Shown here in pieces: positions 43,766-52,222 of a stretch of 64,000 bases of DNA; position 1 is the stretch's first letter; each line of letters opens with the position of its first letter. Location of the stretch: the NCBI RefSeq assembly GCF_004167665.1, contig NZ_SEWE01000012.1, forward strand, positions 1-64,000, in the 5' to 3' direction. A program made the position numbers and the translations under genes. This DNA comes from Hymenobacter persicinus (lineage in GTDB: Bacteria; Bacteroidota; Bacteroidia; Cytophagales; Hymenobacteraceae). A model generated the notes under the pieces. It did no database searches. It was not told where the DNA came from and saw nothing but the letters and a program-made list of their open reading frames with translations.

Positions 43766-45532
43766 TTACTTCTTCTCCACCACCTTCGTCTCGATGCTCA
43801 ATTCCTTAAGCTGAGCATCGGAAATGGTGGAGGGCGAGTCAATCATGACGTCGCGGCCGGAGTTGTTTTTGGGGAAGGCAATGAAGTCCCGGATGGAGTC
43901 GGCACCGCCGAAGAGGCTGCAGAGCCGGTCGAAGCCGAAGGCAATGCCGCCGTGGGGCGGAGCGCCGTACTCGAAGGCGTCGAGCAGGAAGCCGAACTGG
44001 GCCTTGGCTTCTTCGTCACTGAAGCCCAAGAGGCTGAACATCTGGGCCTGCACGGCCCGGTCGTGGATGCGGATGGAGCCGCCGCCCACTTCCACGCCGT
44101 TGATGACCATGTCGTAGGCGTTGGCCCGCACCTGCCCAATGGTATCGGGATTGTTGAGCAGGTGCATGTCCTCGGGCTTGGGCGAGGTGAAAGGATGGTG
44201 CATGGCGAAGTAGCGGCCTTCCTCTTCCAGGTATTCGAGCAACGGAAAATCAACCACCCACAGCGGGCTGAACGTGTCTTTGTGGCGCAGGCCGAGGCGC
44301 TGGCCCATTTCCAGGCGCAGCTCCGAGAGGGCCTTGCGGGTTTTGTCGATGGGGCCAGCCAGCAGCAGCAGCAGGTCGCCGGGGTTGGCGCCCATGGCCG
44401 CGCTCCACTTCTGGAGCTCTTCCTGGGAGTAGAACTTGTCTACCGACGACTTCACGTTGCCATCGGCTTCCACGCGGGCGTAGACCAGGCCAGTGGCGCC
44501 CACCTGGGGCTTTTTCACAAAATCGGTGAGTTCATCAATCTGCTTGCGGGTGTAGGCGGCGCAGGTAATGGCGTTGATGCCCACGACCAGCTCGGCGCTG
44601 TCGAAAACCGGGAAGCCCTGGCCTTTCACCACGTCGTTGAGCTCCACGAAGCGCATGTCGAAGCGGGTGTCGGGCTTGTCGTTGCCGTACTGACGCATGG
44701 CGTCGGCGTAGGTCATGCGGGGCAAAGTCCCGATGTCGATGCCCTTCACTTCCTGAAACAAGTACTGCACCAGGCCCTCAAACGTGTTCAGGATGTCTTC
44801 CTGCTCCACGAAGGCCATTTCGCAGTCGATTTGGGTGAACTCGGGCTGACGGTCGGCGCGCAGATCCTCGTCGCGGAAACACTTCACGATCTGGAAGTAC
44901 CGGTCGAAGCCCGACACCATCAGCAGCTGCTTGAAGGTCTGGGGCGACTGGGGCAGGGCGTAGAACTCGCCGGGGTTCATGCGGGAAGGCACCACGAAGT
45001 CGCGGGCACCTTCGGGCGTGCTCTTAATCAGCACCGGCGTCTCGACCTCGATAAACTCCTGGCCGTCGAGGTAGCGGCGCACGGCCTGGGCCAGGCGGTG
45101 GCGCAGCATCAGGTTCTGGCGCACCGGGGTGCGGCGCAAATCCAGGTAGCGGTACTTCATGCGCAGGTCGTCGCCCCCGTCGGTTTCGTCCTCAATCAGG
45201 AAGGGCGGCAGCTTGGCCGGGTTCAGCACCTCCAGCTTCTCAACCCGGATTTCAATGTCGCCGGTGGGCAGCTTGTCGTTTTTGGAGTAACGCTCGGCCA
45301 CTTTGCCGGTCACGCTAAGCACAAACTCGCGGCCCAGGTTACGGGCTTGCTCGCGCACCTCGGCGCTTTCCACGCCTTCTTCCAGCGCCAGCTGGGTCAG
45401 ACCATACCGGTCGCGCAAGACAATCCAGGAGATGCCACCCGCGTCGCGGGTGCGCTGCACCCAGCCGGTGAGCGTAACGGTTTGGCCAACATGGTCGAGG
45501 CGAAGTTCGCCACAGGTGTGCGTTCTGAGCAT
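43766..45532 (-). CDS. aspS: aspartyl-tRNA synthetase
   Basis: This 588-residue class IIb synthetase charges tRNA-Asp. It has an N-terminal OB fold ([20 protein letters not shown], residues about 20-39). Motif 2 is in [20 protein letters not shown] (about 215-234). A GAD insertion domain of the bacterial type follows in the middle. Motif 3 is [13 protein letters not shown] (about 525-537). The ATG at 45532 is chosen because it opens the conserved [10 protein letters not shown] start. It is monocistronic. The -7-like TACCTTCG upstream at about 45565-45572 on the minus strand is one base off consensus. Confidence 0.95.
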   Translation of the reverse strand: MLRTHTCGELRLDHVGQTVTLTGWVQRTRDAGGISWIVLRDRYGLTQLALEEGVESAEVREQARNLGREFVLSVTGKVAERYSKNDKLPTGDIEIRVEKLEVLNPAKLPPFLIEDETDGGDDLRMKYRYLDLRRTPVRQNLMLRHRLAQAVRRYLDGQEFIEVETPVLIKSTPEGARDFVVPSRMNPGEFYALPQSPQTFKQLLMVSGFDRYFQIVKCFRDEDLRADRQPEFTQIDCEMAFVEQEDILNTFEGLVQYLFQEVKGIDIGTLPRMTYADAMRQYGNDKPDTRFDMRFVELNDVVKGQGFPVFDSAELVVGINAITCAAYTRKQIDELTDFVKKPQVGATGLVYARVEADGNVKSSVDKFYSQEELQKWSAAMGANPGDLLLLLAGPIDKTRKALSELRLEMGQRLGLRHKDTFSPLWVVDFPLLEYLEEEGRYFAMHHPFTSPKPEDMHLLNNPDTIGQVRANAYDMVINGVEVGGGSIRIHDRAVQAQMFSLLGFSDEEAKAQFGFLLDAFEYGAPPHGGIAFGFDRLCSLFGGADSIRDFIAFPKNNSGRDVMIDSPSTISDAQLKELSIETKVVEKK

Positions 45533-45802
45533 GGTAAGGAGCACTGAGTTCGGTAACTCCGGCGAAGGTAGGCAAGAAAAATAAGTCGGGAAGGGCAGCA
45601 AACGTGGTCTGGCAGTGGGCCCTGAAGCTCCGCCGCCTGCCGGCGGGGGCCGTCAGACCAGTAGAAACCACTCCGGGCCGCTGGCCAGCCCGGTTAGCAT
45701 GGCTCGGTCTGGCCGGCAACCCCCACCCCGTTTTTTTGGTACGGAGTATGTAATACACCTTCCAGACCCTGACCTTTTTTGCCTTCCATCACCTTTCCCG
45801 AT

Positions 45803-46267
45803 ATGAAACGTACCGCTCTGCTGGCTGCCGCCGCTGCCCTGCTTACCTTCTCGGCCGCCCAGGCCCAAACCAGCCCCACCAAGGTCAAGACCAAAGCCAA
45901 GTCGGAGACGACCGGAACCGTGGTGAAAACCAAGGCCCAGACCGACGCCGAGCCCGTAACCCTGAGCGGCCCCATCAAACGGGTGGAAACGCTGTCGGGC
46001 ATCGACGTCTTCCCAGACCCGAACTCGGGCACCATCTTCCTGAGCTTCACCCAGCAGTTTACCAAGCCCGGCACGCTGGTCATGACCGACTATAAGAACA
46101 AGGCCATCTACAGCACTACGCTCGATCCGGCCAACAACACTGGTCAGCCCGTGGACCTGGGCCGCATTCCGGCCGGCACCTACCTGGTAGAGGCCAAAAC
46201 CGGCAACTACGTGTACTGGAAGAAAGTCCGCATCAAGTATCCTTACAAAATGGTGAAGAAGGGCTAA
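45803..46267 (+). CDS. exported protein with a short T9SS-tail-like domain
   Basis: This 154-residue protein has a signal peptide (LLAAAAALLTFSAAQA-Q) and a Lys/Thr-rich linker (residues about 23-50). A compact beta domain of about 85 residues follows: VFPDPNSGTIFLSFT, LVMTDYKNKAIYSTTLD, GRIPAGTYLVEAKTGN. This resembles the C-terminal T9SS sorting fold (Por_Secre_tail-like) but lies on an otherwise empty scaffold. It may be a free-standing version in the periplasm. A terminator follows. Confidence 0.65.
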   Translation: MKRTALLAAAAALLTFSAAQAQTSPTKVKTKAKSETTGTVVKTKAQTDAEPVTLSGPIKRVETLSGIDVFPDPNSGTIFLSFTQQFTKPGTLVMTDYKNKAIYSTTLDPANNTGQPVDLGRIPAGTYLVEAKTGNYVYWKKVRIKYPYKMVKKG

Positions 46268-46290
46268 GCCCGCTTTTGCCCCGATTCTGG

Positions 46291-46326
46291 CCTCCGAAAC
46301 CCGTCCGGTTTCGGAGGTTTTCGTTT
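46291..46326 (+). terminator. terminator after the small exported protein
   Basis: The perfect 11-bp stem cctccgaaacc / ggtttcggagg has a 5-nt loop and is followed by TTTTCGTTT. Confidence 0.85.
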
Positions 46327-46397
46327 GGGGCCGCCCCCAGGGCACGGCCGCCCGCCGTTTGTCGTTCTGCGTCTCGTAGTACCTTGCCGTTGCAACT

Positions 46398-46961
46398 ATG
46401 AAAACCAACCCGCTTTTTTCCCGCCTCGCCGCCCTGCTGCTGGTGCTCACGCTGGCTTCGTTTGCCGGCCCCAAGCTCACCAAGACGGCCATCACCAAAA
46501 CCCTGACCGTGGGGGTTCCGGCCGGCTTTATGGCCCTGCCCGACGACGGTATTGCCGCCAAGTACCCGGCCGCGCGCCGGCCGCTGGCCGTGTATTCCGA
46601 CCCCGCCGGCCGCATCGACTTCAGCGTAGCCCAGAAGCCGACCACCTTTACCGACCGGGATTACGCCCTGCTGCTGAAGATTTACAAAGCCAGCATTCAG
46701 AACATGTACTCCAAGGTGCAGTTTCTGACCGAGGACATCCGCACCGTCAACAAGCGCGACTTCGTGACGCTGGAGTTTGTGTCCAGCGTGAATGACACCC
46801 GGCGCGGTTCCAACCTGGCGCCCATTCGCAAGTACCAGCTCGTGCAGTACGCCATTCAGGGCGACCAGCTCTTCGTGTTCACCTTCGATGCCCCCGCCGA
46901 CGAGCAGGCTCAGTGGCAGCCCACGGCCCAGGCCGTGATGAAAAGCATCGTTATGAAGTGA
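46398..46961 (+). CDS. exported protein of unknown function
   Basis: This 187-residue protein has a signal peptide (LAALLLVLTLASFAG). The mature domain contains VGVPAGFMALPDDGIAAKYP and DFSVAQKPTTF, and later FVTLEFVSSVND and YQLVQYAIQGDQLFVFTFDA. Its length, the opening PAGF and the closing AVMKSIVMK are typical of small periplasmic proteins of the DUF1795/PsbP-like fold. That resemblance is by eye only. Element A2 follows immediately and tadA starts behind it. Confidence 0.6.
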   Translation: MKTNPLFSRLAALLLVLTLASFAGPKLTKTAITKTLTVGVPAGFMALPDDGIAAKYPAARRPLAVYSDPAGRIDFSVAQKPTTFTDRDYALLLKIYKASIQNMYSKVQFLTEDIRTVNKRDFVTLEFVSSVNDTRRGSNLAPIRKYQLVQYAIQGDQLFVFTFDAPADEQAQWQPTAQAVMKSIVMK

Positions 46962-47059
46962 TTCAGCGTCTTAGTGAGTTAGTGAGTTGTTCTTATTGAG
47001 CTATTGACATCAGCTGAACATCAAACTCCCTAATTCACTAACTCACCATCTCACCACCC
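46962..47059. repeat. palindromic intergenic element A2 with octamer-repeat arms
   Basis: The left arm carries two tandem 8-nt units agtgagtt (46973-46988). The right arm has three or four inverse units, aattcact, aactcacc and atctcacc (47032-47055), running directly into the tadA start codon at 47060. Inside, gttc (46988-46991) pairs with gaac (47016-47019). The arrangement matches element A1 at 10102 in unit length and consensus (AnyTCACy), but the central sequence differs. It fills the whole gap between the two genes. Confidence 0.7.
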
Positions 47060-47506
47060 ATGACCCTTTCCCTGTATTCCGACGAGCAGTACATGCGCGA
47101 GGCGCTCAAGCAGGCCCGCTACGCGCTGGCGGAAGATGAAATTCCGATTGGCGCGGTCGTGGTGATGGACAAGCAAATCATTGCCCGGGCCTACAACCAG
47201 ACCGAAAAGCTGCGTGACGTGACGGCCCACGCCGAAATGCTGGCTTTGACGGCCGCGGCCAACTTCGTGGGCAACAAGTACCTGGCCGAGTGTACGCTCT
47301 ACGTGACCGTGGAGCCCTGCGTGATGTGCGCGGGCGCCAGCTTCTGGGCCCAGGTGAAGCGCGTGGTGTACGGGGCCAGCGAGGAAAAGCGCGGCTTCCG
47401 GCGCTACGGCAACCTGCTGCACCCGCGCACCGAACTGGTTACGGGCATCCTGGCCGACGAATGCGCCGCGCTGATGCAGGAGTTCTTCACCCAAAAGCGG
47501 AAATAA
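47060..47506 (+). CDS. tadA: nucleoside deaminase, probably tRNA adenosine-34 deaminase TadA
   Basis: This 148-residue CDA-fold deaminase converts adenosine 34 of tRNA-Arg to inosine. The zinc ligands and catalytic Glu are in VTAHAEMLAL (HAE) and EPCVMCAGA (PCxxC). The early EIPIGAVVV strand is also typical. Length is slightly below E. coli TadA but normal for this phylum. It begins at the end of palindrome A2, so its ribosome entry region is made of repeat sequence. A guanine-deaminase-like specificity cannot be excluded. Confidence 0.85.
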   Translation: MTLSLYSDEQYMREALKQARYALAEDEIPIGAVVVMDKQIIARAYNQTEKLRDVTAHAEMLALTAAANFVGNKYLAECTLYVTVEPCVMCAGASFWAQVKRVVYGASEEKRGFRRYGNLLHPRTELVTGILADECAALMQEFFTQKRK

Positions 47507-47508
47507 TC

Positions 47509-47516
47509 TACTTTTG
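47509..47516 (+). promoter_or_regulatory. candidate -7 box upstream of the superoxide dismutase gene
   Basis: TACTTTTG matches TAnnTTTG exactly and lies 101 nt before the start codon. No clear -33 element is seen. Confidence 0.4.
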
Positions 47517-47617
47517 AGCTCTTCCCAGCGGCCCCGCCGTAACCATGCAGCCCGCCGGGCGGTTATTACCCTAGTACTCACCCTCGTTTTTTCCTTCCAA
47601 CCCTAAACCACTTTCTT

Positions 47618-48226
<609 letters not shown>

Positions 48227-48241
48227 GCTGCCCGGTTTCCA

Positions 48242-48279
48242 CAAAAAGGCCCCGCCACTTCCGGCGGGGCCTTTTTTTT
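48242..48279 (+). terminator. terminator after the superoxide dismutase gene
   Basis: The hairpin aaaaaggccccgcc / ggcggggccttttt has a T run of eight. It may also serve the convergent gene ending at 48299. Confidence 0.9.
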
Positions 48280-48298
48280 GCAGTGCAAGCTGGCTAAT

Positions 48299-48613
48299 TC
48301 AGGAAGTCGAGCCCGAGTCTGGGGGCTGCAGGTAGCGCTGCAGGGCCTGCACGTAGACTTCAAATGCGGTGATGCCCCGGGGCGTGATGGCGCAGCGGGT
48401 GAGCGGGTAGCTGCCGTTCATTTCGCGGGTCATGCTCAGGTAACCGGCCTCCTTGAGCTTGCCCAGCTGCACGCTCAGGTTGCCGGCCGTAGCCCCGGTT
48501 TTCTCCTTCAAAAACGTGAATTCGGCCTCCCGCACGCTCAGCAGCAACGACATTACGGCCAGCCGCAGCTGGGAGTGCAGCAGCGGGTCGAGGTCCTCAA
48601 ACGGCGCGGCCAC
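48299..48613 (-). CDS. winged-helix transcriptional regulator (HTH_34-like)
   Basis: This 104-residue single-domain regulator has helices LLHSQLRLAVMSLLL and FLKEKTGATAGNLSVQLGKL, with the recognition helix around residues 45-60. A wing, YLSMTREMNGSYPLTRCAIT, follows. It matches the MarR-related HTH_34 group. The GTG at 48613 is chosen because it opens the conserved N-terminal DPLLHSQLRL segment and overlaps the upstream gene by 17 nt, as expected for translational coupling. It is the last gene of a three-gene minus-strand operon with two membrane proteins and may repress it. Confidence 0.8.
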   Translation of the reverse strand: MAAPFEDLDPLLHSQLRLAVMSLLLSVREAEFTFLKEKTGATAGNLSVQLGKLKEAGYLSMTREMNGSYPLTRCAITPRGITAFEVYVQALQRYLQPPDSGSTS

Positions 48614-49187
48614 GGCGGAAGCGTGCTTTGAGCAGATGCCCGGGAATGATATAGGACACCACCACCGCGGCGGCCAGCAGCAGCAGCTGAGTCGGAAACG
48701 ACACCAGAAAAGCGGCCGTAGCCAGCAGCCAGCAGGCGGCCCCACCGAAGACCAGCGGCCGGAACCGTAGTGCCCCACCGGTGACGAACGTGCCCAGCCC
48801 GTAGAGCGCAATCATGAACGGGTAGGCCAGCTGCCAGCCGTGGGTCATGCCGAAGCCCACTATCATCAGCAGCAGCACGCCCATGCCGGCCCAGAAAAAG
48901 CCCAGAAACTGGCCCAACGGCGTCTGCACGGTGCGGTGCTTTTCCTGCTGGTAGTGGTAGAAGCCGGTAATAATCCCGCCCAGGGGCATCAGCGCCCAGG
49001 GCAGCCAGGGCCGGGCGGAGCCGGTTTGCAGCAGCACGTAATTGGCCAGCGCGGCGCCCAGCACCAGCCAGCCCCAGAACAGAAAGTCGAAGGACCGGTC
49101 ACTGAGGTCTTCCTTGGCCGCCTGAATCATCTGCTGAATCAGAAGCAGGCTTTCGGCACCGGTCATAGGTTTGTCGGAGGGTTCCAT
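48597..49187 (-). CDS. membrane protein coupled to the winged-helix regulator
   Basis: This 196-residue protein starts with a soluble N-terminal helix (ESLLLIQQMIQAAKEDLSDR). About five membrane segments follow, and a short basic tail (LLKARFRRGRAV). This N-terminal helix followed by SFDFLFWGWLVL is seen in membrane proteins found next to HTH_34 regulators in Bacteroidota. Function is unknown. The stop codon lies inside the regulator gene, indicating coupled translation. Confidence 0.7.
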   Translation of the reverse strand: MEPSDKPMTGAESLLLIQQMIQAAKEDLSDRSFDFLFWGWLVLGAALANYVLLQTGSARPWLPWALMPLGGIITGFYHYQQEKHRTVQTPLGQFLGFFWAGMGVLLLMIVGFGMTHGWQLAYPFMIALYGLGTFVTGGALRFRPLVFGGAACWLLATAAFLVSFPTQLLLLAAAVVVSYIIPGHLLKARFRRGRAV

Positions 49188-49234
49188 GCGGAAAAGTAGC
49201 AGTAAACGAGGAAACGAAGAACGACGGGAGCCGC

Positions 49235-49546
49235 CTAGCGGCCTTCGGGCTCGTCGAGCAGAAAGTCGAAGAACGGATTGACGCGCAGACGGTCCGGCAT
49301 TGGCCGCGGGGCCGGGTGAGCCGGGGGCGTCGCTGGGGGCCGGACCGGCGTCAGCAGGCTCAGCGCCGCCGCGGCCAGGGCGGCTACGGCCGCCAGCAGC
49401 CCCAGCACCGCCGCCGGCTGGCCGGCTACCAACCCCAGGCCTACCCCGCTGCCCAGCAGCGCCAGGGCCCACCCAGCTTGGCGAACCAGCGGGGCCGGCC
49501 CACGGAAGAAGCCGGAACGACGCGAATAAGAACGGACTGGCAGCAT
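49235..49546 (-). CDS. small membrane protein, first gene of the regulator operon
   Basis: This 103-residue protein has two hydrophobic segments (ALALLGSGVGLGLVAG and LGLLAAVAALAAAALSLL) and a basic N-terminus. The Pro-rich cytoplasmic tail ends in VNPFFDFLLDEPEGR. No family is recognised. The composition is strongly Ala/Leu-biased, so the reading frame is less certain than for its neighbours. A -7 box and a palindrome lie directly upstream. Confidence 0.5.
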   Translation of the reverse strand: MLPVRSYSRRSGFFRGPAPLVRQAGWALALLGSGVGLGLVAGQPAAVLGLLAAVAALAAAALSLLTPVRPPATPPAHPAPRPMPDRLRVNPFFDFLLDEPEGR

Positions 49547-49577
49547 GACGAAAGCAGGTTGGTTCCGAAGGATGATG

Positions 49578-49605
49578 CAAACATAAACCAGTTTACAATA
49601 TAAAC
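49578..49605 (-). promoter_or_regulatory. promoter box with operator-like palindrome upstream of the regulator operon
   Basis: On the minus strand TATGTTTG (49585-49578) matches TAnnTTTG. Immediately upstream, GTTTACAATATAAAC (49591-49605) is an inverted repeat with 5-nt arms and a 5-nt spacer. Its position over the promoter is that of an operator, possibly for the winged-helix regulator encoded by this operon. Confidence 0.45.
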
Positions 49606-49659
49606 TACATTACCAGACAAACTTTATTTCCGACGCCGGATCAGGGGTGAAAAACGCGG

Positions 49660-49689
49660 GTTGGCCGTTTCTGATTTTCATTATCTTTG
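49660..49689 (+). promoter_or_regulatory. promoter of the nucleoside transporter gene
   Basis: GTTG at 49660-49663 and an exact -7 box TATCTTTG at 49682-49689 are separated by 18 nt. Transcription from here would leave a leader of about 340 nt before the start codon. Confidence 0.5.
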
Positions 49690-50035
49690 ACGGTCCGGTT
49701 TTTTCCTACCGGGCGTGCCTTGTTCCTTTCGTTTCTCTTTATGCACAGATTTGCCGGGCTCCTTGGCGCGCCGCCGATTCCGGAACCAGTATTTCCCCGC
49801 CGCCCGCGGCGCGGCCCCGGCCTCTAGCCGAAGCCCCGAACCACCGGCCATCCAAGCTCCCGCCCCGCATTTCCCTCCCCGATTTTTCCGGAGCCGGCCC
49901 AGGCCCCAACCATTGCGCGGGCCGGCTTAGCGCGTCTCACTTTACTCTGCTCTCCCTTTTCATCTCAATTCCCACGGGAAGGAATCCGGTATCCACAAAA
50001 AGCCCCCGCTTCCTTCGTCTTCAACCCGAACCTGC

Positions 50036-51319
50036 ATGAACACCAAGCTGCGCTTAATTGTATTGAGTTTCCTTCAGTTCTTTATCTGGGGCTCCTGGCT
50101 GATAACCATTGGCGCGTACTGGTTCCAAACCAAGCAATGGTCGGGAGCGGAGTTTGGCGCCATCTTCTCCACCATGGGCATTGCGGCCATCTTCATGCCC
50201 TCCCTGATGGGCATCGTGGCCGATAAGTGGGTGAATGCCGAGAAGCTCTTCGGTGTTCTGCACATTCTGGGCGGCATCGTGCTGTTTACCGTGCCGATGG
50301 TCGACAACCCGACCAGCATGTTCTGGGTGATGCTGCTGAACATGATTTTCTACATGCCCACGCTGGCATTGTCCATTGCCGTGTCGTACTCGGTGCTCAA
50401 GAGCAAGGGCGGCGACGTGGTCAAGGACTACCCGCCCATCCGGGTGTGGGGCACCATCGGCTTTATCGTAGCCATGTGGACGGTGAGCTTGCTGGGCATC
50501 GAGAAATCGGCCAGCCAGTTCTACGTAGCGGCCGGCGCTGCCATTCTGCTGGGTATTTACTCCTTCACGCTGCCCGCCTGCCCGCCCCCGTCCAAGAATG
50601 CGCAGGGCCGCTCTTTCGTGGATGCTCTGGGCCTGAAGTCGTTTGCCCTGCTGCGCGACACCAAGATGGCGACCTTCTTCCTGTTTGCCCTGCTGCTGGG
50701 CGCCGCCTTGCAGCTCACCAACGCCTACGGCGACACGTTCCTGCACGATTTCGACAAGGTGCCCGCCTACCAGAACACGCTGGCCGTGCGCTACCCGGCC
50801 ATCATCATGTCCATCTCCCAGATTTCGGAGACGCTGTTCATTCTGGCTATTCCGTTTTTCCTGCGCCGGTTTGGCATCAAGCAGGTGATGTTCTTCAGCA
50901 TGATTGCCTGGGTGCTGCGTTTCGGTCTGTTTGCCTACGGTAATCCCGGCACGGGCCTCTGGATGATTATCCTGTCCTGCATCGTCTACGGCATGGCCTT
51001 CGACTTCTTCAACATCTCGGGCTCCTTGTTCGTCGAAACCCAAACCGACTCCAGCATCCGGGCCAGCGCTCAGGGCTTGTTTATGATGATGACTAACGGC
51101 TTTGGGGCCGTGCTGGGCAGCTCGCTCAGCGGCATTATCATCCAGAACTACTTCACCATGGCCGACGGCACCAAGGACTGGCACAGCATCTGGCTGACCT
51201 TCGCCCTGTATTCTTTGGTTATTGCCGTGCTGTTCGTTATCCTTTTCAAGCACAAGCACAACCCGCAAACCACCGTCAACGCTCACCCCGAGCCTCTGCT
51301 GACGGTAGAGCAGGCTTAG
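50036..51319 (+). CDS. nucleoside:proton symporter family MFS transporter
   Basis: This 427-residue protein has twelve membrane helices. FLQFFIWGSWLITIGAYWF opens helix 1, and FSTMGIAAIFMPSLMGIVAD and a central SKGGDVVKDYPPIRVWGTIG loop follow. These are characteristic of the NupG/XapB nucleoside:H+ symporter family. It would import nucleosides for salvage, in line with tdk and ndk in the same window. A long leader precedes it. It ends in a strong terminator shared with ndk. Confidence 0.9.
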   Translation: MNTKLRLIVLSFLQFFIWGSWLITIGAYWFQTKQWSGAEFGAIFSTMGIAAIFMPSLMGIVADKWVNAEKLFGVLHILGGIVLFTVPMVDNPTSMFWVMLLNMIFYMPTLALSIAVSYSVLKSKGGDVVKDYPPIRVWGTIGFIVAMWTVSLLGIEKSASQFYVAAGAAILLGIYSFTLPACPPPSKNAQGRSFVDALGLKSFALLRDTKMATFFLFALLLGAALQLTNAYGDTFLHDFDKVPAYQNTLAVRYPAIIMSISQISETLFILAIPFFLRRFGIKQVMFFSMIAWVLRFGLFAYGNPGTGLWMIILSCIVYGMAFDFFNISGSLFVETQTDSSIRASAQGLFMMMTNGFGAVLGSSLSGIIIQNYFTMADGTKDWHSIWLTFALYSLVIAVLFVILFKHKHNPQTTVNAHPEPLLTVEQA

Positions 51320-51404
51320 TCATTCGTGAGGGTGAGCTCCAAACTAACGGCCTTATGCTCTTTGCAGTATAAAAAGAGCATATAACTAGTCTACGTTTGG
51401 CAAA

Positions 51405-51444
51405 TAAAAAATCCCGCTTTGCAGGCTGCAAAGCGGGATTTTTT
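51405..51444. terminator. bidirectional terminator between transporter and ndk
   Basis: The stem aaaaaatcccgctttgca / tgcaaagcgggatttttt is an 18-bp perfect repeat with a 3-nt loop, with T runs in both directions. Confidence 0.92.
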
Positions 51445-51485
51445 ATTGTTTTCGCACCGCAGCGCGAACCAAAGCTCCGGGCAGC

Positions 51486-51905
51486 TTAGAACTGCTCGTC
51501 GGCGCCGAAGAAGAAGTTGCCTTCGATCTGGGCGTTTTCGTCCGAGTCGGAGCCGTGCACGGCGTTGGCTTCGATGCTCTTGGCGTACTTCTTCCGAATG
51601 GTGCCTTCGGCGGCCTGGGCGGGGTTGGTGGCGCCAATCAGGGTGCGGAAGTCAGCCACGGCGTTGTCCTTCTCCAGGATAGCGGCCACGATGGGGCCCG
51701 ACGACATGTACTTCACCAGGTCGCCGTAGAACGGACGCTCGGCGTGGACTTCGTAGAATTTGCCGGCGCGCTCGGGCGTCAGCAGAACTTTCTTCAGGGA
51801 TACGATGCGGAAGCCACCTTCTTCGATCATGCTCAGGATCCCACCGATGTGGTTTTCCTGGGTTGCGTCGGGCTTAATCATCGTGAACGTGCGGTTCGTG
51901 GCCAT
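51486..51905 (-). CDS. ndk: nucleoside diphosphate kinase
   Basis: This 139-residue enzyme makes NTPs and dNTPs from diphosphates. It shows [20 protein letters not shown] at the start, and the phospho-histidine in [15 protein letters not shown] (about residue 115-129). FFFGADEQF closes the protein. Length and motifs are standard. An exact -7 box lies upstream. It converges on the nucleoside transporter gene. Confidence 0.96.
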   Translation of the reverse strand: MATNRTFTMIKPDATQENHIGGILSMIEEGGFRIVSLKKVLLTPERAGKFYEVHAERPFYGDLVKYMSSGPIVAAILEKDNAVADFRTLIGATNPAQAAEGTIRKKYAKSIEANAVHGSDSDENAQIEGNFFFGADEQF

Positions 51906-52222
51906 GGGGAGTTGTTTTAAGGCTGAAAAATGAGGTAGCAAAAAGCAGGGCAACGCGCTGAGCGAATTGCGGGCACAAAAGTAGCCGAATATTACCGGAG
52001 AAATAACGGCGGACAACTAAAAGCCAAATTCAACGGGCCGCTGGGGCCACTGGCAGCGTCAGGAAGCCGGTTGGGCTGATTTTCCGGGCCGTGGGGCCGG
52101 CGGCCCGAACCCAAATCGGGGCCCGGAATGTTAGGAGCGCAAGGAATCTGGAGAATATTTCCGACTTTTGCCGCCTTGCTTCCGGCTTAACACGCCGAAT
52201 TTCAGCCACCTATCAGTAGGTA
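51906..52222. other. divergent region between ndk and the DHH phosphoesterase
   Basis: This 317-bp region holds the ndk -7 box at 51976-51983. For the plus strand only a weak box, ACTTTTG near 52165, is visible. No gene or repeat is recognised. Confidence 0.4.
51976..51983 (-). promoter_or_regulatory. candidate -7 box of ndk
   Basis: On the minus strand TACTTTTG matches TAnnTTTG exactly and lies about 70 nt before the start codon. No -33 TTG is seen at 17-23 nt. Confidence 0.45.

Larger units (their letters stand above)
49547..50035. other. divergent region with operator-like palindrome and long leader
   Basis: This 489-bp gap lies between the regulator operon and the nucleoside transporter. 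It contains a minus-strand -7 box and palindrome (49578-49605) and a plus-strand promoter (49660-49689). About 340 nt of pyrimidine- and C-rich sequence follow before the transporter start. The open frame across this leader has no protein-like features. Confidence 0.5.

Noticed and set aside
49647..50039. Open frame of 130 codons in the leader of the nucleoside transporter
   Set aside because: It is Pro/Ser/Arg-rich with no fold or signal peptide and overlaps the transporter start. It is better read as an untranslated leader.
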